DNA from: Rhynchopus sp. YZ270_cl-10
Lineage: Eukaryota; Euglenozoa; Diplonemea; Diplonemida; Diplonemidae
Assembly: GCA_964035575.1 (NCBI GenBank)
Contig: OZ037848.1
Location: 372,001-436,000, forward strand
Reading direction: 5' to 3'
Length of the DNA stretch: 64,000 bases
Made by a program: the position numbers and the translations under genes. Positions 44,241-53,967 of this stretch are shown here, one piece after another (the first letter of the stretch is position 1; each line of letters starts with the position of its first letter). The notes beneath the pieces are model-generated. The model was given only the letters and a program-made list of their open reading frames with translations, was not told the DNA's origin and did no database searches.

Positions 44241-44520
44241 GTACACTGTACACTGTACACTGTACACTGTACACTGTACACTGTACACTGTACACTGTAC
44301 ACTGTACACTGTACACTGTACACTGTACACTGTACACTGTACACTGTACACTGTACACTGTACACTGTACACTGTACACTGTACACTGTACACTGTACAC
44401 TGTACACTGTACACTGTACACTGTACACTGTACACTGTACACTGTACACTGTACACTGTACACTGTACACTGTACACTGTACACTGTACACTGTACACTG
44501 TACACTGTACACTGTACACT
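44241..44520. repeat. 7-bp minisatellite (CTGTACA)n, about 40 units
   Basis: An uninterrupted 280-bp run of a 7-bp unit. Because 7 is not a multiple of 3 and the unit lacks stops, several frames stay open through it (YSVQCTV-type repeats); these are not genes. GTACACTGTAC words make the array partly self-complementary. Confidence 0.95.
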
Positions 44521-45064
44521 ACCTATAACTTTCTGGTACCTAGACACCCGGTGTCCAGGAACCTAGGTACCCAGGCAACATGATTATGAGAAGACACAAA
44601 ATGCTACATGTAACAGAAAACAAGCTACACGTCACGAAAATAAGGATTTTACTGTGAAGAAAACTCTGGAAAAATGTAAGAAAATCTCTTCATAACTTTT
44701 TTCCCCCTGGTAAAACTTTTTTTTCTTCATAACTTTTTTTCTCCGCCGCCCGCCGGATTTTTCGAACACCAAAATAACGGTAACAGACCGAAAAAGTTAC
44801 ACTACCCTAACGGTTTTTCACATGTAACATTCCATGTAATGTAACTTACTTCACCGCCGTGTGCTCCCCAAACCCCGGGGTACCCCGCGCGGACCCTACA
44901 CGACGGTGAAGTAAATGACATGTGCCACCTAAAAATGACATGTACTTAACAGGTCATTTCACCTGTGGCACATGTCACTTTACATGTCAAATGACATGTG
45001 GCTAACATGTAAAAAAAGTTACACGTAAATCACAATGTAAGGGGACAATGGGATATACTCGGAC

Positions 45065-45340
45065 ATGGATACCCACACAGAATACACGGTTACCCAGACA
45101 TCTGTCAGGCAATCACTGATTCACTTCACACAGGTCGGGCAGGCGCTGCCTGCCCATCCTCTTGTTCCTGTCTGCTATCGATTCCAGGTTCAGAACGTTC
45201 AGACGTTTAGTCAAAATGCTTTGAGTGACTGCTTCGGCAACATGTCGAAATCAGCAGCGTCACACAGCCCTGAGTCCCTCAAAGCTGGAGGTGATTTCTA
45301 CTACAGCTGGTCTGTGAACACATTCACAGACCAGATGTGA
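45065..45340 (+). other. 91-codon open frame of uncertain status
   Basis: An ATG-started frame inside element G with balanced composition (for example SKSAASHSPESLKAGGDFYY) unlike its A/T-rich or satellite neighbours. It is on the opposite strand to all accepted genes. It could be a captured fragment or chance. No family recognised. Confidence 0.2.
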
Positions 45341-45417
45341 AGCGGCAAAGAGTCGTTCAAGCTGGGATGCACAAGATAGAACGTGTGGATTTTGCACTTT
45401 TGACCACCACAGATTAT

Positions 45418-45560
45418 GTACCTGTGTACCTGTGTACCTGTGTACCTGTGTACCTGTGTACCTGTGTACCTGTGTACCTGTGTACCTGTGTACCTGTGTA
45501 CCTGTGTACCTGTGTACCTGTGTACCTGTGTACCTGTGTACCTGTGTACCTGTGTACCTG
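45418..45560. repeat. 8-bp minisatellite (CCTGTGTA)n, about 18 units
   Basis: A perfect run of the 8-bp unit within element G, related in sequence to the 7-bp CTGTACA array about 0.9 kb upstream (shared TGTAC). Confidence 0.95.
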
Positions 45561-45630
45561 AAAATGGCTAAGTACTATTAAAAAATGACCCACCCCCCCC
45601 CGATATTGACAGGTCGCTGACAGGTCGTTG

Positions 45631-47165
45631 ACTCATTTCCTATAGCACCAAAGAAGGGAAAAAAAAGGGGGTTTTTTGTAAGATGAACCCAAGTCTTTTG
45701 TGCTTAGTCACCTTAGAAAAAAAAAAGTTCGGAAAGTGTCGCTATTTTTTCACAAAAAAAATAAAACAAAAAAGAACAGTTCCTTTGATGGTATAATGTA
45801 TGAATGTATTTTTTCTTCCCCTTTTTGAAAACCGTCATTTGTATTCAGCGAACACCGAAAATGGTCCACTTTTTTCTATCACTTTTAAATGAGGGGGGTA
45901 CACAGTGAAGGTACGTTACCAGGTTACAAGGGGAAAAAAAATTGAGAGAAATACTGTCTGGTGCGAATCGGACGCCGTAATATACAGGCACCAAAAATGA
46001 CCCAGAACAAGGAAAAATGCAATTCAAGGCTTGACGTTGCTCGAACAGTCGTTTCCTGGGTGAAAATAAACTGCAAAATAAACAAACAAAAAATTCAATA
46101 AGATGAACCGAACACTCATGAATGAGTTGCCTTGGTCATAATATCAGAATTTTTTTTTTGCAAGATATACCTTGCTGTGTAACCACCAATACGGTGCGTG
46201 CGCCATAAAAAAACACAGCAAACAAAGATACTTAAAAAGATTGTGTGCATCCTTTCTTACGTTTTCAGGACAGAGCTTGGGGGTTTTTTGGTAGATTTTT
46301 TTTGCTCACAAAGAGAGGGTGCTAGGGGCCACGTGTCTCATAGAAAATAACAACAGGCGCGTATCATGAAAGACACGTGCACTGTCATTTGATCTGATAG
46401 GCGTTTTGCCTATGAGAACCGCAGTCTTTTCAAAGCAGCGCCTTCGGGTAACCACCCCTTTTTTTCTCCCCTTTTTCGCAGTTCAAAGAAAACACACGAT
46501 GCAGAAAGACAGAAAGTTCACACAAAGGGAAAGGCTCGTTTTTCCATTGTTATAAACACTATACCACTTTTCGGGACTCCTCCCCACCTTCCCCCACGGT
46601 TTTATTGTTATTTTGTAAAAACGAGCCTTTCCAAACAGAGATTCTATAATTGTCTTTGTGCGGTGCTTGTAATGTTCAGGTTGGGATGGAGGTTCTGGAA
46701 ATTCAGGATATGGGAGGGAAGCGAGGGGGAGAAGAGTGGGAACAAGGTTCTTGGAGATGGGGAAGAGAAAGGGCGTGTGAAGAAGTCATCAAGCGTCCTT
46801 TGCAAATAGTTCAATCCAAGAAGAATATTGGGTCTGCATTTCGGTGAGTACGGGATCTCTAACAACGTCAGGGCCACGGTACACCTGCAATGCAGCAATA
46901 ATGGAAACCCAATATCAAAGAAAAGAAAGCATCGTAAAACATGAAGTCTCACGCTACACACTTCGAAGTTTTCAACAAAGAAGAAGAGAAAAAAAAGAGG
47001 GGAAGGGGGTGTCGCGTATCTCGACGCAAAAAGAAATGGAAGCTTGGGAATTGAATGTGCCTCATGTGCACAACAGAATCATGTAAGTTGGACGGTTTTC
47101 TGGACACAACGAACATGATTCAGATAAAGAAAAATAAATGCGTAACAGAAAAGAGCAGAAACTCA
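45631..47165. other. gene-free spacer, possible orphan exon
   Basis: Hairpin copies lie at 45673-45714 and, diverged, near 46095 and 46170. On the minus strand, a TTGCAG at 46886-46891 precedes an open stretch reading VYRGPDVVRDPVLTEMQ... to a stop near 46790. It could be a terminal exon, but I found no matching upstream exon. A plus-strand reading of 46681-46843 is equally open. Confidence 0.3.
46528..46632. repeat. 105-bp hairpin MITE-like repeat
   Basis: Perfect 16-bp inverted ends GGAAAGGCTCGTTTTT around a short A/T-rich and C-rich centre. No clear target duplication seen. Confidence 0.65.
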
Positions 47166-50039
47166 CTACTGTCCGTCCCTCTCGCGCTCAGCCTCGGAAA
47201 GGTCGTCTGCGGACAAGCCGCGACCGTGGCGCCCTCTCTTGCCTCCACGCTTCTGCCTACGTCCCTCAGTGGCAGAGTCAGTCGACCACTTGTTCTTGCG
47301 GTTGCGACGGTCAGGCTTCTGTTCGGTTGCCTCAGACTTGTTGTTCTTGTTGTGGCGACGGTTGCCCTTGCGCTGTGTCTCACCTTCGGTGTCGGTCGTG
47401 ACGTCCTTCTTGTTCTTGCGGTTGCGACGGCCAGTCTTGTGCTCCGCCGCACCTTCAGTCGTCACTTCCTTCTTGTTCTTACTGTTGCGACGGTCAGGCT
47501 TCTGCTCAACACCACCCTCAGTTGCCTCCACAGACTTGTTGTTCCTGCCGTTGCGACGGCCAGTCTTGCGCTTTGCCTCACCTTCGGTATCGGTCGTGAC
47601 GTCCGTCTTGCTCTTACTGTTGCGACGGTCAGGCTTCACAACACCACCCTCAGTGGACTCCTCAGGCTTGTTGTTCTTATGGTTGCGACGGTCCATCTTG
47701 TTCTCGACACCTCCCTCAGTGGAGTTGTTCCTCTGGTGGCGACGGTTGCGACGGTCCATCTTGTTCTCATCACCTCCCTCAGTGGAGTTGTTTCTCTGGT
47801 GGCGACGGTTGCGACGGTCCATCTTGTTCTCGACACCTCCCTCAGTGGAGTTGTTCCTCTGGTGGCGACGGTTGCGACGGTCCATCTTGTTCTCATCACC
47901 TCCCTCAGTGGAGTTGTTTCTCTGGTGGCGACGGTTGCGACGGTCCATCTTGTTCTCGACACCTCCCTCAGTGGAGTTGTTCCTCTGGTGGCGACGGTTG
48001 CGACGGTCCATCCTGTTCTCATCACCTCCCTCAGTGGAGTTGTTTCTCTGGTGGCGACGGTTGCGACGGTCCATCCTGTTCTCATCACCTCCCTCAGTGG
48101 AGTTGTTTCTCTGGTGGCGACGGTTGCGACGGTCCATCTTGTTCTCATCACCTCCCTCAGTGGAGTTGTTTCTCTGGTGGCGACGGTTGCGACGGTCCAT
48201 CTTGTTCTCATCACCTCCCTCAGTGGAGTTGTTTCTCTGGTGGCGACGGTTATGACGGTCCATCTTGTTCTCATCACCTCCCTCAGTGGAGTTGTTTCTC
48301 TGGTGGCGACGGTTACGACGGTCCATCTTGTTCTCATCACCTCCCTCAGTTGCGTTGGTGGAGTTGTTTCTCTGGTGGCGACGGTTGCGACGGTCCATCC
48401 TGTTCTCATCACCTCCCTCAGTGGAGTTGTTTCTCTGGTGGCGACGGTTGCGACGGTCCATCCTGTTCTCATCACCTCCCTCAGTGGAGTTGTTCCTCTG
48501 GTGGCGACGGTTACGACGGTCCATCCTGTCACCTCCCTCAGTTGCGTTGTTCCTCTGGTGGCGACGGTTGCGACGGTCCATCCTGTTCTCATCACCTCCC
48601 TCAGTGGAGTTGTTTCTCTGGTGGCGACGGTTGCGACGGTCCATCCTGTTCTCATCACCTCCCTCAGTGGAGTTGTTTCTCTGGTGGCGACGGTTGCGAC
48701 GGTCCATCCTGTTCTCATCACCTCCCTCAGTGGAGTTGTTTCTCTGGTGGCGACGGTTGCGACGGTCCATCTTGTTCTCATCACCTCCCTCAGTTGCGTT
48801 GGTGGAGTTGTTTCTCTGGTGGCGACGGTTATGACGGTCCATCTTGTTCTCATCACCTCCCTCAGTTGCGTTGGTGGAGTTGTTTCTCTGGTGGCGACGG
48901 TTGCGACGGTCCATCCTGTTCTCATCACCTCCCTCAGTGGAGTTGTTTCTCTGGTGGCGACGGTTGCGACGGTCCATCTTGTTCTCATCACCTCCCTCAG
49001 TGGAGTTGTTTCTCTGGTGGCGACGGTTACGACGGTCCATCTTGTTCTCATCACCTCCCTCAGTGGAGTTGTTTCTCTGGTGGCGACGGTTATGACGGTC
49101 CATCTTGTTCTCGACACCTCCCTCAGTGGAGTTGTTCCTCTGGTGGCGACGGTTGCGACGGTCCATCTTGTTCTCATCACCTCCCTCAGTGGAGTTGTTC
49201 CTCTGGTGGCGACGGTTACGACGGTCCATCCTGTCACCTCCCTCAGTTGCGTTGTTCCTCTGGTGGCGACGGTTGCGACGGTCCATCCTGTTCTCATCAC
49301 CTCCCTCAGTGGAGTTGTTTCTCTGGTGGCGACGGTTGCGACGGTCCATCTTGTTCTCATCACCTCCCTCAGTGGAGTTGTTTCTCTGGTGGCGACGGTT
49401 ACGACGGTCCATCTTGTTCTCATCACCTCCCTCAGTGGAGTTGTTTCTCTGGTGGCGACGGTTGCGACGGTCCATCTTGTTCTCGACACCTCCCTCAGTG
49501 GAGTTGTTCCTCTGGTGGCGACGGTTGCGACGGTCCATCCTGTTCTCATCACCTCCCTCAGTGGAGTTGTTTCTCTGGTGGCGACGGTTGCGACGGTCCA
49601 TCTTGTTCTCATCACCTCCCTCAGTTGCGTTGGTGGAGTTGTTTCTCTGGTGGCGACGGTTGCGACGGTCCATCCTGTTCTCATCACCTCCCTCAGTGGA
49701 GTTGTTCCTCTGGTGGCGACGGTTGCGACGGTCCATCCTGTTCTCCCCTCCCTCAGTGGAGTTGTTCCTCTGGTGGCGACGGTTACGACGGTCCATCCTG
49801 TCACCTCCCTCAGTTGCGTTGGTGGAGTTGTTGTTCCTCTGCCGACGGTCCATCTCCTGCTCAACACCTCCTTCAGTGACCTCTGTGGTGTTGTTCTCCA
49901 AGGAAGGGATGTGTCCTTCGACGAAGGCTCCAGCACCTGGCTCTGTGTTGCCATCACGTCGCGTCTTGGGCACAGCGTTACGCTCAGAGAGACCGAAGAC
50001 TGCGACGGCACAGCTCAGCAGGAGAAAGGTGCGCATCAT
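47166..50039 (-). CDS. secreted repeat glycoprotein candidate, about 33 x 21-residue repeats
   Basis: 957 residues. A signal peptide (MMRTFLLLSCAVAVFG) is followed by a short unique segment. Residues 82-781 are then tandem repeats of the 21-residue type MDRRNRRHQRNNSTEGGDEN(K/R). Each unit has an N-glycosylation sequon (NNST; in some units NATEGG is added or substituted), a strongly basic block (RRNRRHQR) and an acidic block (EGGDEN), so charge alternates along the chain. After 781 come degenerate longer repeats (DRRNSKNKKEVTTEG, TGRRNRKNKKD) and an RG-rich tail (GKRGRHGRG). The mature chain has no Cys. It is likely an extracellular or surface protein, perhaps mucin- or wall-like; family unknown. 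Other frames of both strands are open only because the 63-bp unit is a multiple of 3. Two ATGs are adjacent; the first is taken. Confidence 0.85.
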   Translation of the reverse strand: MMRTFLLLSCAVAVFGLSERNAVPKTRRDGNTEPGAGAFVEGHIPSLENNTTEVTEGGVEQEMDRRQRNNNSTNATEGGDRMDRRNRRHQRNNSTEGGENRMDRRNRRHQRNNSTEGGDENRMDRRNRRHQRNNSTNATEGGDENKMDRRNRRHQRNNSTEGGDENRMDRRNRRHQRNNSTEGGVENKMDRRNRRHQRNNSTEGGDENKMDRRNRRHQRNNSTEGGDENKMDRRNRRHQRNNSTEGGDENRMDRRNRRHQRNNATEGGDRMDRRNRRHQRNNSTEGGDENKMDRRNRRHQRNNSTEGGVENKMDRHNRRHQRNNSTEGGDENKMDRRNRRHQRNNSTEGGDENKMDRRNRRHQRNNSTEGGDENRMDRRNRRHQRNNSTNATEGGDENKMDRHNRRHQRNNSTNATEGGDENKMDRRNRRHQRNNSTEGGDENRMDRRNRRHQRNNSTEGGDENRMDRRNRRHQRNNSTEGGDENRMDRRNRRHQRNNATEGGDRMDRRNRRHQRNNSTEGGDENRMDRRNRRHQRNNSTEGGDENRMDRRNRRHQRNNSTNATEGGDENKMDRRNRRHQRNNSTEGGDENKMDRHNRRHQRNNSTEGGDENKMDRRNRRHQRNNSTEGGDENKMDRRNRRHQRNNSTEGGDENRMDRRNRRHQRNNSTEGGDENRMDRRNRRHQRNNSTEGGVENKMDRRNRRHQRNNSTEGGDENKMDRRNRRHQRNNSTEGGVENKMDRRNRRHQRNNSTEGGDENKMDRRNRRHQRNNSTEGGVENKMDRRNHKNNKPEESTEGGVVKPDRRNSKSKTDVTTDTEGEAKRKTGRRNGRNNKSVEATEGGVEQKPDRRNSKNKKEVTTEGAAEHKTGRRNRKNKKDVTTDTEGETQRKGNRRHNKNNKSEATEQKPDRRNRKNKWSTDSATEGRRQKRGGKRGRHGRGLSADDLSEAERERDGQ
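47697..49796 (-). repeat. 63-bp coding tandem repeat
   Basis: About 33 units of 63 bp inside the glycoprotein gene. Variants (GGVENK, GGDR, MDRHN, and the added NAT) recur in the same order more than once, for example the block NNATEGGDR followed by HQRNNSTEGGDEN at two places. This points to higher-order duplication by unequal exchange. The frame is kept throughout. Confidence 0.93.
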
Positions 50040-50591
50040 TGAAGGACCGTTTATGGGAATGCACGAGAGCAGTGCTGTGGTGTGTGGATAGCACCTGTGT
50101 GTGGAGAGGGGTGTGGCGCACAGACTGTGGGTGTATGTGGTGTGGGTTGAGTGATGTCTAACGACACAGCATCTATACTATGGAGTCATGTCTGCATGCA
50201 CACAAACGTCGACACGACGCCTTTCCGTCTCAAGAAGAAGAGGGGCACACCCCGTCTTTCACACTGTAAGAAAAAGTGTGAATCTAGTGTGCTGTGGCTC
50301 TATTTTGAGGGTTTTTTTGACCAAAGCTCTCTCTCTCTCTCACGAACCACGAACCACCACCCAACGGCAGAGGAAGGAGACTTCATCCATACATTGGAAC
50401 ACCAACGCTAAGGTGAAGGTGGGAGAAAAAGGCATGGGTATGAAGAGAACGGGGGCTGGGTGGGGGTCCCTTAATATCCACAAAAACAACACAAAAAACC
50501 AGTGTAAATAGAGGCTAGAAACTGCAGGCTGCGACATGAATGTAGAGGGACTCTGATCCCAAACAAAAAGGCGTCAACTTTTTCGCAAATA
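50040..50591. other. gene-free spacer, leader of the glycoprotein gene
   Basis: On the coding (minus) strand the 120 bp next to the start codon are C/A-rich (CACAC words), similar in style to the leaders of the cyclase-like gene and the array genes. No other gene seen. Confidence 0.4.
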
Positions 50592-51077
50592 CCGTCTTTT
50601 GAAAAATTATGGACCAGAAAAATAGGTCCATAAAAAAAAAAAATCCCAAAAAGTCCATAATTGTTCTGGTCCATCATTGTTCTGGTCCATGTTATTTCTG
50701 GTCCATCTGTGTTAGGCTTTTTTTTTGAACTTGTCCATTTTCAGACCCATTCCGAGCTTTCGGTACCGCACGTTGGCGGGGCATCTCGGCTTATATGTGG
50801 CCCGGTAGACCCATTCCGAGCTTTCGGTATCGCACGTTGGTGGGGCATCTCGGCTTATATGTGGGCCCGGTAGACCCATCCCGAGCTTTCTCCCCACACA
50901 AGCGGTCGTCGCACGCGCTTCGCGCGCGCGACTCCCTGTCAAAATTCTGGACAAGTACAAAAAAACCCCACACATGTGTCTGACCAGAAAAATAGGTCCA
51001 TAAAAAAAAAAAATCCCAAAAGGTCCATAATTGTTCTGGTCCATGTTATTTCTGGTCCATATTTTTTCAAAAGACGG
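50592..51077. mobile_element. TA-flanked element J, copy 1
   Basis: Inverted ends CCGTCTTTTGAAAAATTATG / CCGTCTTTTGAAAAAATATG, TA on both sides (50590-50591 and 51078-51079). GGTCCAT/ATGGACC words repeat just inside. The centre has two and a part copies of a unit CCCATTCCGAGCTTTCGGTA ... GGCATCTCGGCTTATATGTG, against one and a part in copy 2 at 54793-55230. Its right TA overlaps the TAA of the next element, so the two abut. Confidence 0.8.
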
Positions 51078-51080
51078 TAA

Positions 51081-51938
51081 GGGCAGAACAACTTTATATT
51101 TTGGTTCTCGTTTGCGCGCGCACCTTTTTTTGAGATTTGGGGAAAAAATAAGTTTTTGGAGAATAAGTTTTGACCAGTACAAGGGGGACGGGGTGCTGTA
51201 GAGTACAAGGGGATGACGACCGTAAGACAGGTAAGCTCAAGAAGTTTGGCTGCCTTTACCCATTTGGGTATGGGTTCATATTTTGTGAAAATTTTAGTCA
51301 CTGAAATTGTGTCCATTTTTCTGTATATCCCCCACCACAGAACGGGCGGATTCCGGAAATGCAAATGCCGGTGTTTTCGGGCATTTTCATGTTTTCAGCA
51401 TCAGGGTGAGAAAATCTGGGTTGTGGTATTTACTTGGCCCTCTTTACATGGATTTTGACCAAAACCAAGAACTTGTCCATTTCGGCAAATTGACCCCATC
51501 ACACAACGGACGGATTCCGAAAATGCAAATGCCGGTGTTTTCGAGCACTTTCATGTTTTCAGCATCCGGACGGGGCCGGGGCCAGGGGACTACTGAGTTA
51601 GGTATACCCTGTGTGACCCTTTTAGAGATGGGCCCCGAAAAAGCATGTGCAAAACTGTACCGAAGAAAAGTCGTGAAAATTTAATCCCTGTAACCAACCC
51701 AACCCCTCAGGCCTGCCAACCCCTCATTGTTCCTGAAACTACTTCGTCAAAAAAAACTTTAGCGAAACTTTAGCGTGTAGCCACCCCATAGTGGAGCACA
51801 CTCTAGGGTGGCTACACACCAATACAACCAAGTTTTCAAAAAAACTTATTTTCAGTGAAAGAACTTATTATTTGCGCACGCGCGCACGATTTTGGGATCC
51901 CCAAATAACGAGAACCAAAATAAAAAGTTGTTCTGCCC
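51081..51938. mobile_element. PIF/Harbinger-like non-autonomous element I
   Basis: Inverted ends GGGCAGAACAACTTT, extending with TATTTTGGTTCTCGTT on both sides, flanked by TAA (51078-51080 and 51939-51941). GGG-starting ends with a 3-bp TWA duplication are characteristic of PIF/Harbinger. Two copies of the ATTCCGRAAATGCAAATGCC module (51350 and 51510) and a reversed T-family hairpin (51775-51834) lie inside. 858 bp, non-coding. Confidence 0.78.
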
Positions 51939-52170
51939 TAATAATAAAAAGAGTATCTTCAAGAACAGTGCCTTGTCTGATGACAGCTAGGAAATGCATT
52001 CAAAACGACAGATGTTACCCAGTGCAGTAGCCAGCCAGCAACGTGGGGGGGGGGGAAACGTTGAGCTACGGGAAGCATCTCCAGGCAAAGGAGAGGCTGG
52101 AACCTGCCCGCTTGCCCGCAAGGGGTACGTGATACTGTTGCGAAACATAATTACACACCTGCAAGAGGTG

Positions 52171-53967
52171 TCACAGACTGCATACGTCATCAAGTGTGCT
52201 TGCTGATTTCGTGACGTCATTGACTATTGTAAAGGAGGACGTCACAACACTGCACGTCCCAGAAGGAACGGCGTGTGCTGGTGTGCCACACCCACCCGCC
52301 TCCACCCATGCCTTCGCAACGTCCGTGTCAGATGCTGCACCACGCAGGTATCGACGCACCACTGTGTTGTAGTCCTCCCAATGCTTCTTCCCACCGATCT
52401 GGTACATCCACTCATCTGCGGCAATTGAGGTGTCTGGGTCCTTCGAAACCAGCTCAGCCACAACTTGTGCCTCGCAGCCTGAGGCCACCTCCACCTTGCA
52501 CGGAATCAGACGCAGGTCGTGTTCGCACTCAGCGTCGCTGAAGCAAAGACGGTTGCAGAGAACGTCGCACCCCAGCATACGTCCTGCACGTTCCATCCCG
52601 TGCACGTCACGCACAAGTGTCCCCACCATGCTGAAACGGCGCATCACATCACAACCCATGTCACCACGCAGCACCTTCCCCATTGCAACACCCATGTTCA
52701 CAGAGGTTTCCAGGCCAGCTCTCATGAGCGTGTTTGCTGCGTGCAGTGCTGAGGTTGCGTGCGAAGCACACTGCTTCGACGTGTTGAACGAGCAGTGGAT
52801 CCTGTCCCCAACGAAGACGTCCACCATCCCACGCCTGCTGTCTGTTGCCTGCAGGGTCTTCAGAAGAACACTGGTGAAGAAGTCGGAGAAGCGTGCACTG
52901 TCCTCCTCCAGGCGGTGCAGGGTGTCTTTGATGTTCAGAGTCAGCAGTGTTGCCTTTGTGGAGGAGAGCAACAGAGGCTGTGCACGGAAGGAAGTGCGTC
53001 GCACTGCAGCAGACGTGCTCGATGTTGCTGCTGAGACTGTGCTGTCATCGTTACTGACAGGACCATCCAGCTCACCACCAGTTTCCACACCTGGCTCCGT
53101 CGCCTCATCAAATGGAAGACACGTCTGCGGAAGGTATGCCTTGTACATACGCAGATTCTGCTCCAACTTGCGCAGTGCTGCCGCCATCGCCTCAGGCAGG
53201 TCATCCTCATGAGCCTGCAGCAGCTCCGCCACCTGCTCCACGTCGTAGCCAGCAAGGAGCGACGCGATCTCCTGCACTGTTGCGATGGTCCGCTCCATTG
53301 ACTCCTGCTCAGCACGCACTGCTGCTGCGAACCCACGTGTCACAAAAAAGTCAAAGAGAAAGACAGCGATTGATGTGGCGAATCCATGAGGGGGGAATTC
53401 GACTGGACAGGGCAGCGTCTCACAGTCGACCAACTCTGTGAGGAGTGCACGTCTGCCTTTGTCACCACCCTGTGACAACAACCCGGGAATGTCGAAAAGG
53501 CCGAACCTGAAGCCCTGCTCGATCCCCGCCAGCACAAACCAAGCGACGGTGCCGCACACGACGAAGGTACTGTACTGCTGTGGCACCCGCATCACAAGCA
53601 GCAGGTCCACCACAATCACGATCAACGGCCACTCAATTGCGTTGACCACTCGTGACGCACAATCCCACGTCACGAACGCTGCAAAGTGTGCCATCAGCAC
53701 TGACACAATAATCCTCGTGGTCAGCGCACGTTTCAGGAGCACAGTCACCGCTCCGTACAGAGAAAAAAAAATCAGCATCACTGTGCCCAGCATGCTCACA
53801 GCCTGCTCACCGTCAGGTTGCGGCAGTGCCGCCAACTCCCCAAGGAAACTGACCCCTCCAATCACTGCGACGTACGTGAAGAACAGTGTGCGCCGCTTGC
53901 ACGCTTCCTTGTTGAGTGTGCCGTCCATGGACAGAGCGTCGTGCACGTACTGCACACAGCGCACCAT
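52171..53967 (-). CDS. multi-pass membrane protein with degenerate class III cyclase-like domain
   Basis: 598 residues. Five or six hydrophobic segments lie at about 28-48, 56-78, 84-100, 112-127, 131-149 and 197-213. A helical, acidic linker (220-275) and a Ser/Thr-rich stretch (300-330) follow. Residues about 338-505 resemble a class III nucleotide cyclase core: LLTLNIKD (341-348), FVGDRIHCSFN (385-395), and GVAMGKVLRGDMGCDVMRRF (426-445) followed by MVGTLVRDVHGMER (447-460), matching the G-x-x-x-G-x-V...Y-x-x-x-G-D region. The catalytic Asp pattern is only partly kept (GT instead of GD after the motif), so the domain may be regulatory or inactive. The ATG at 53967 precedes the conserved-looking start; the longer frame upstream is unlikely to be translated. 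C-terminal tail of unknown role. Confidence 0.8.
   Translation of the reverse strand: MVRCVQYVHDALSMDGTLNKEACKRRTLFFTYVAVIGGVSFLGELAALPQPDGEQAVSMLGTVMLIFFSLYGAVTVLLKRALTTRIIVSVLMAHFAAFVTWDCASRVVNAIEWPLIVIVVDLLLVMRVPQQYSTFVVCGTVAWFVLAGIEQGFRFGLFDIPGLLSQGGDKGRRALLTELVDCETLPCPVEFPPHGFATSIAVFLFDFFVTRGFAAAVRAEQESMERTIATVQEIASLLAGYDVEQVAELLQAHEDDLPEAMAAALRKLEQNLRMYKAYLPQTCLPFDEATEPGVETGGELDGPVSNDDSTVSAATSSTSAAVRRTSFRAQPLLLSSTKATLLTLNIKDTLHRLEEDSARFSDFFTSVLLKTLQATDSRRGMVDVFVGDRIHCSFNTSKQCASHATSALHAANTLMRAGLETSVNMGVAMGKVLRGDMGCDVMRRFSMVGTLVRDVHGMERAGRMLGCDVLCNRLCFSDAECEHDLRLIPCKVEVASGCEAQVVAELVSKDPDTSIAADEWMYQIGGKKHWEDYNTVVRRYLRGAASDTDVAKAWVEAGGCGTPAHAVPSGTCSVVTSSFTIVNDVTKSASTLDDVCSL

Larger units (their letters stand above)
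43637..45630. mobile_element. element G: inverted-repeat region between 30-bp direct repeats
   Basis: A perfect 30-bp direct repeat (43637-43666 and 45601-45630, core GACAGGTCGCTGACAGGTCG) brackets 1,934 bp. The inner ends are inverted to each other (GGGTCATTTTTTAA near 43678, TTAAAAAATGACCC near 45579). Inside are nested inverted blocks (GGGTAGTGTAACTTTTTCAG near 44007, complement near 44799), direct CCGCCCGCCGGATTTTTCG copies (44046, 44747), many ACATGTAA/TTACATGT words, and two minisatellites. The 30-bp core also lies in hAT B. Class unknown; the direct repeats are too short for LTRs and no polymerase genes are present. Confidence 0.6.

Noticed and set aside
44178-44583. Repeat-protein genes in the CTGTACA array
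   Set aside because: The frames are a by-product of a stop-free 7-bp unit and exist on both strands.
43637-45630. LTR element
   Set aside because: The direct repeats are only 30 bp and there are no polymerase, integrase or primer-site features.
47697-49796. CRISPR-like array
   Set aside because: The 63-bp repeats have no unique spacers and are coding; the organism is a eukaryote.
47055-50042. 995-codon open frame on the plus strand opposite the repeat glycoprotein, and other open frames there
   Set aside because: The 63-bp repeat is a multiple of 3, so several frames stay open. Only the minus frame starts with a signal peptide and has sensible unique ends.
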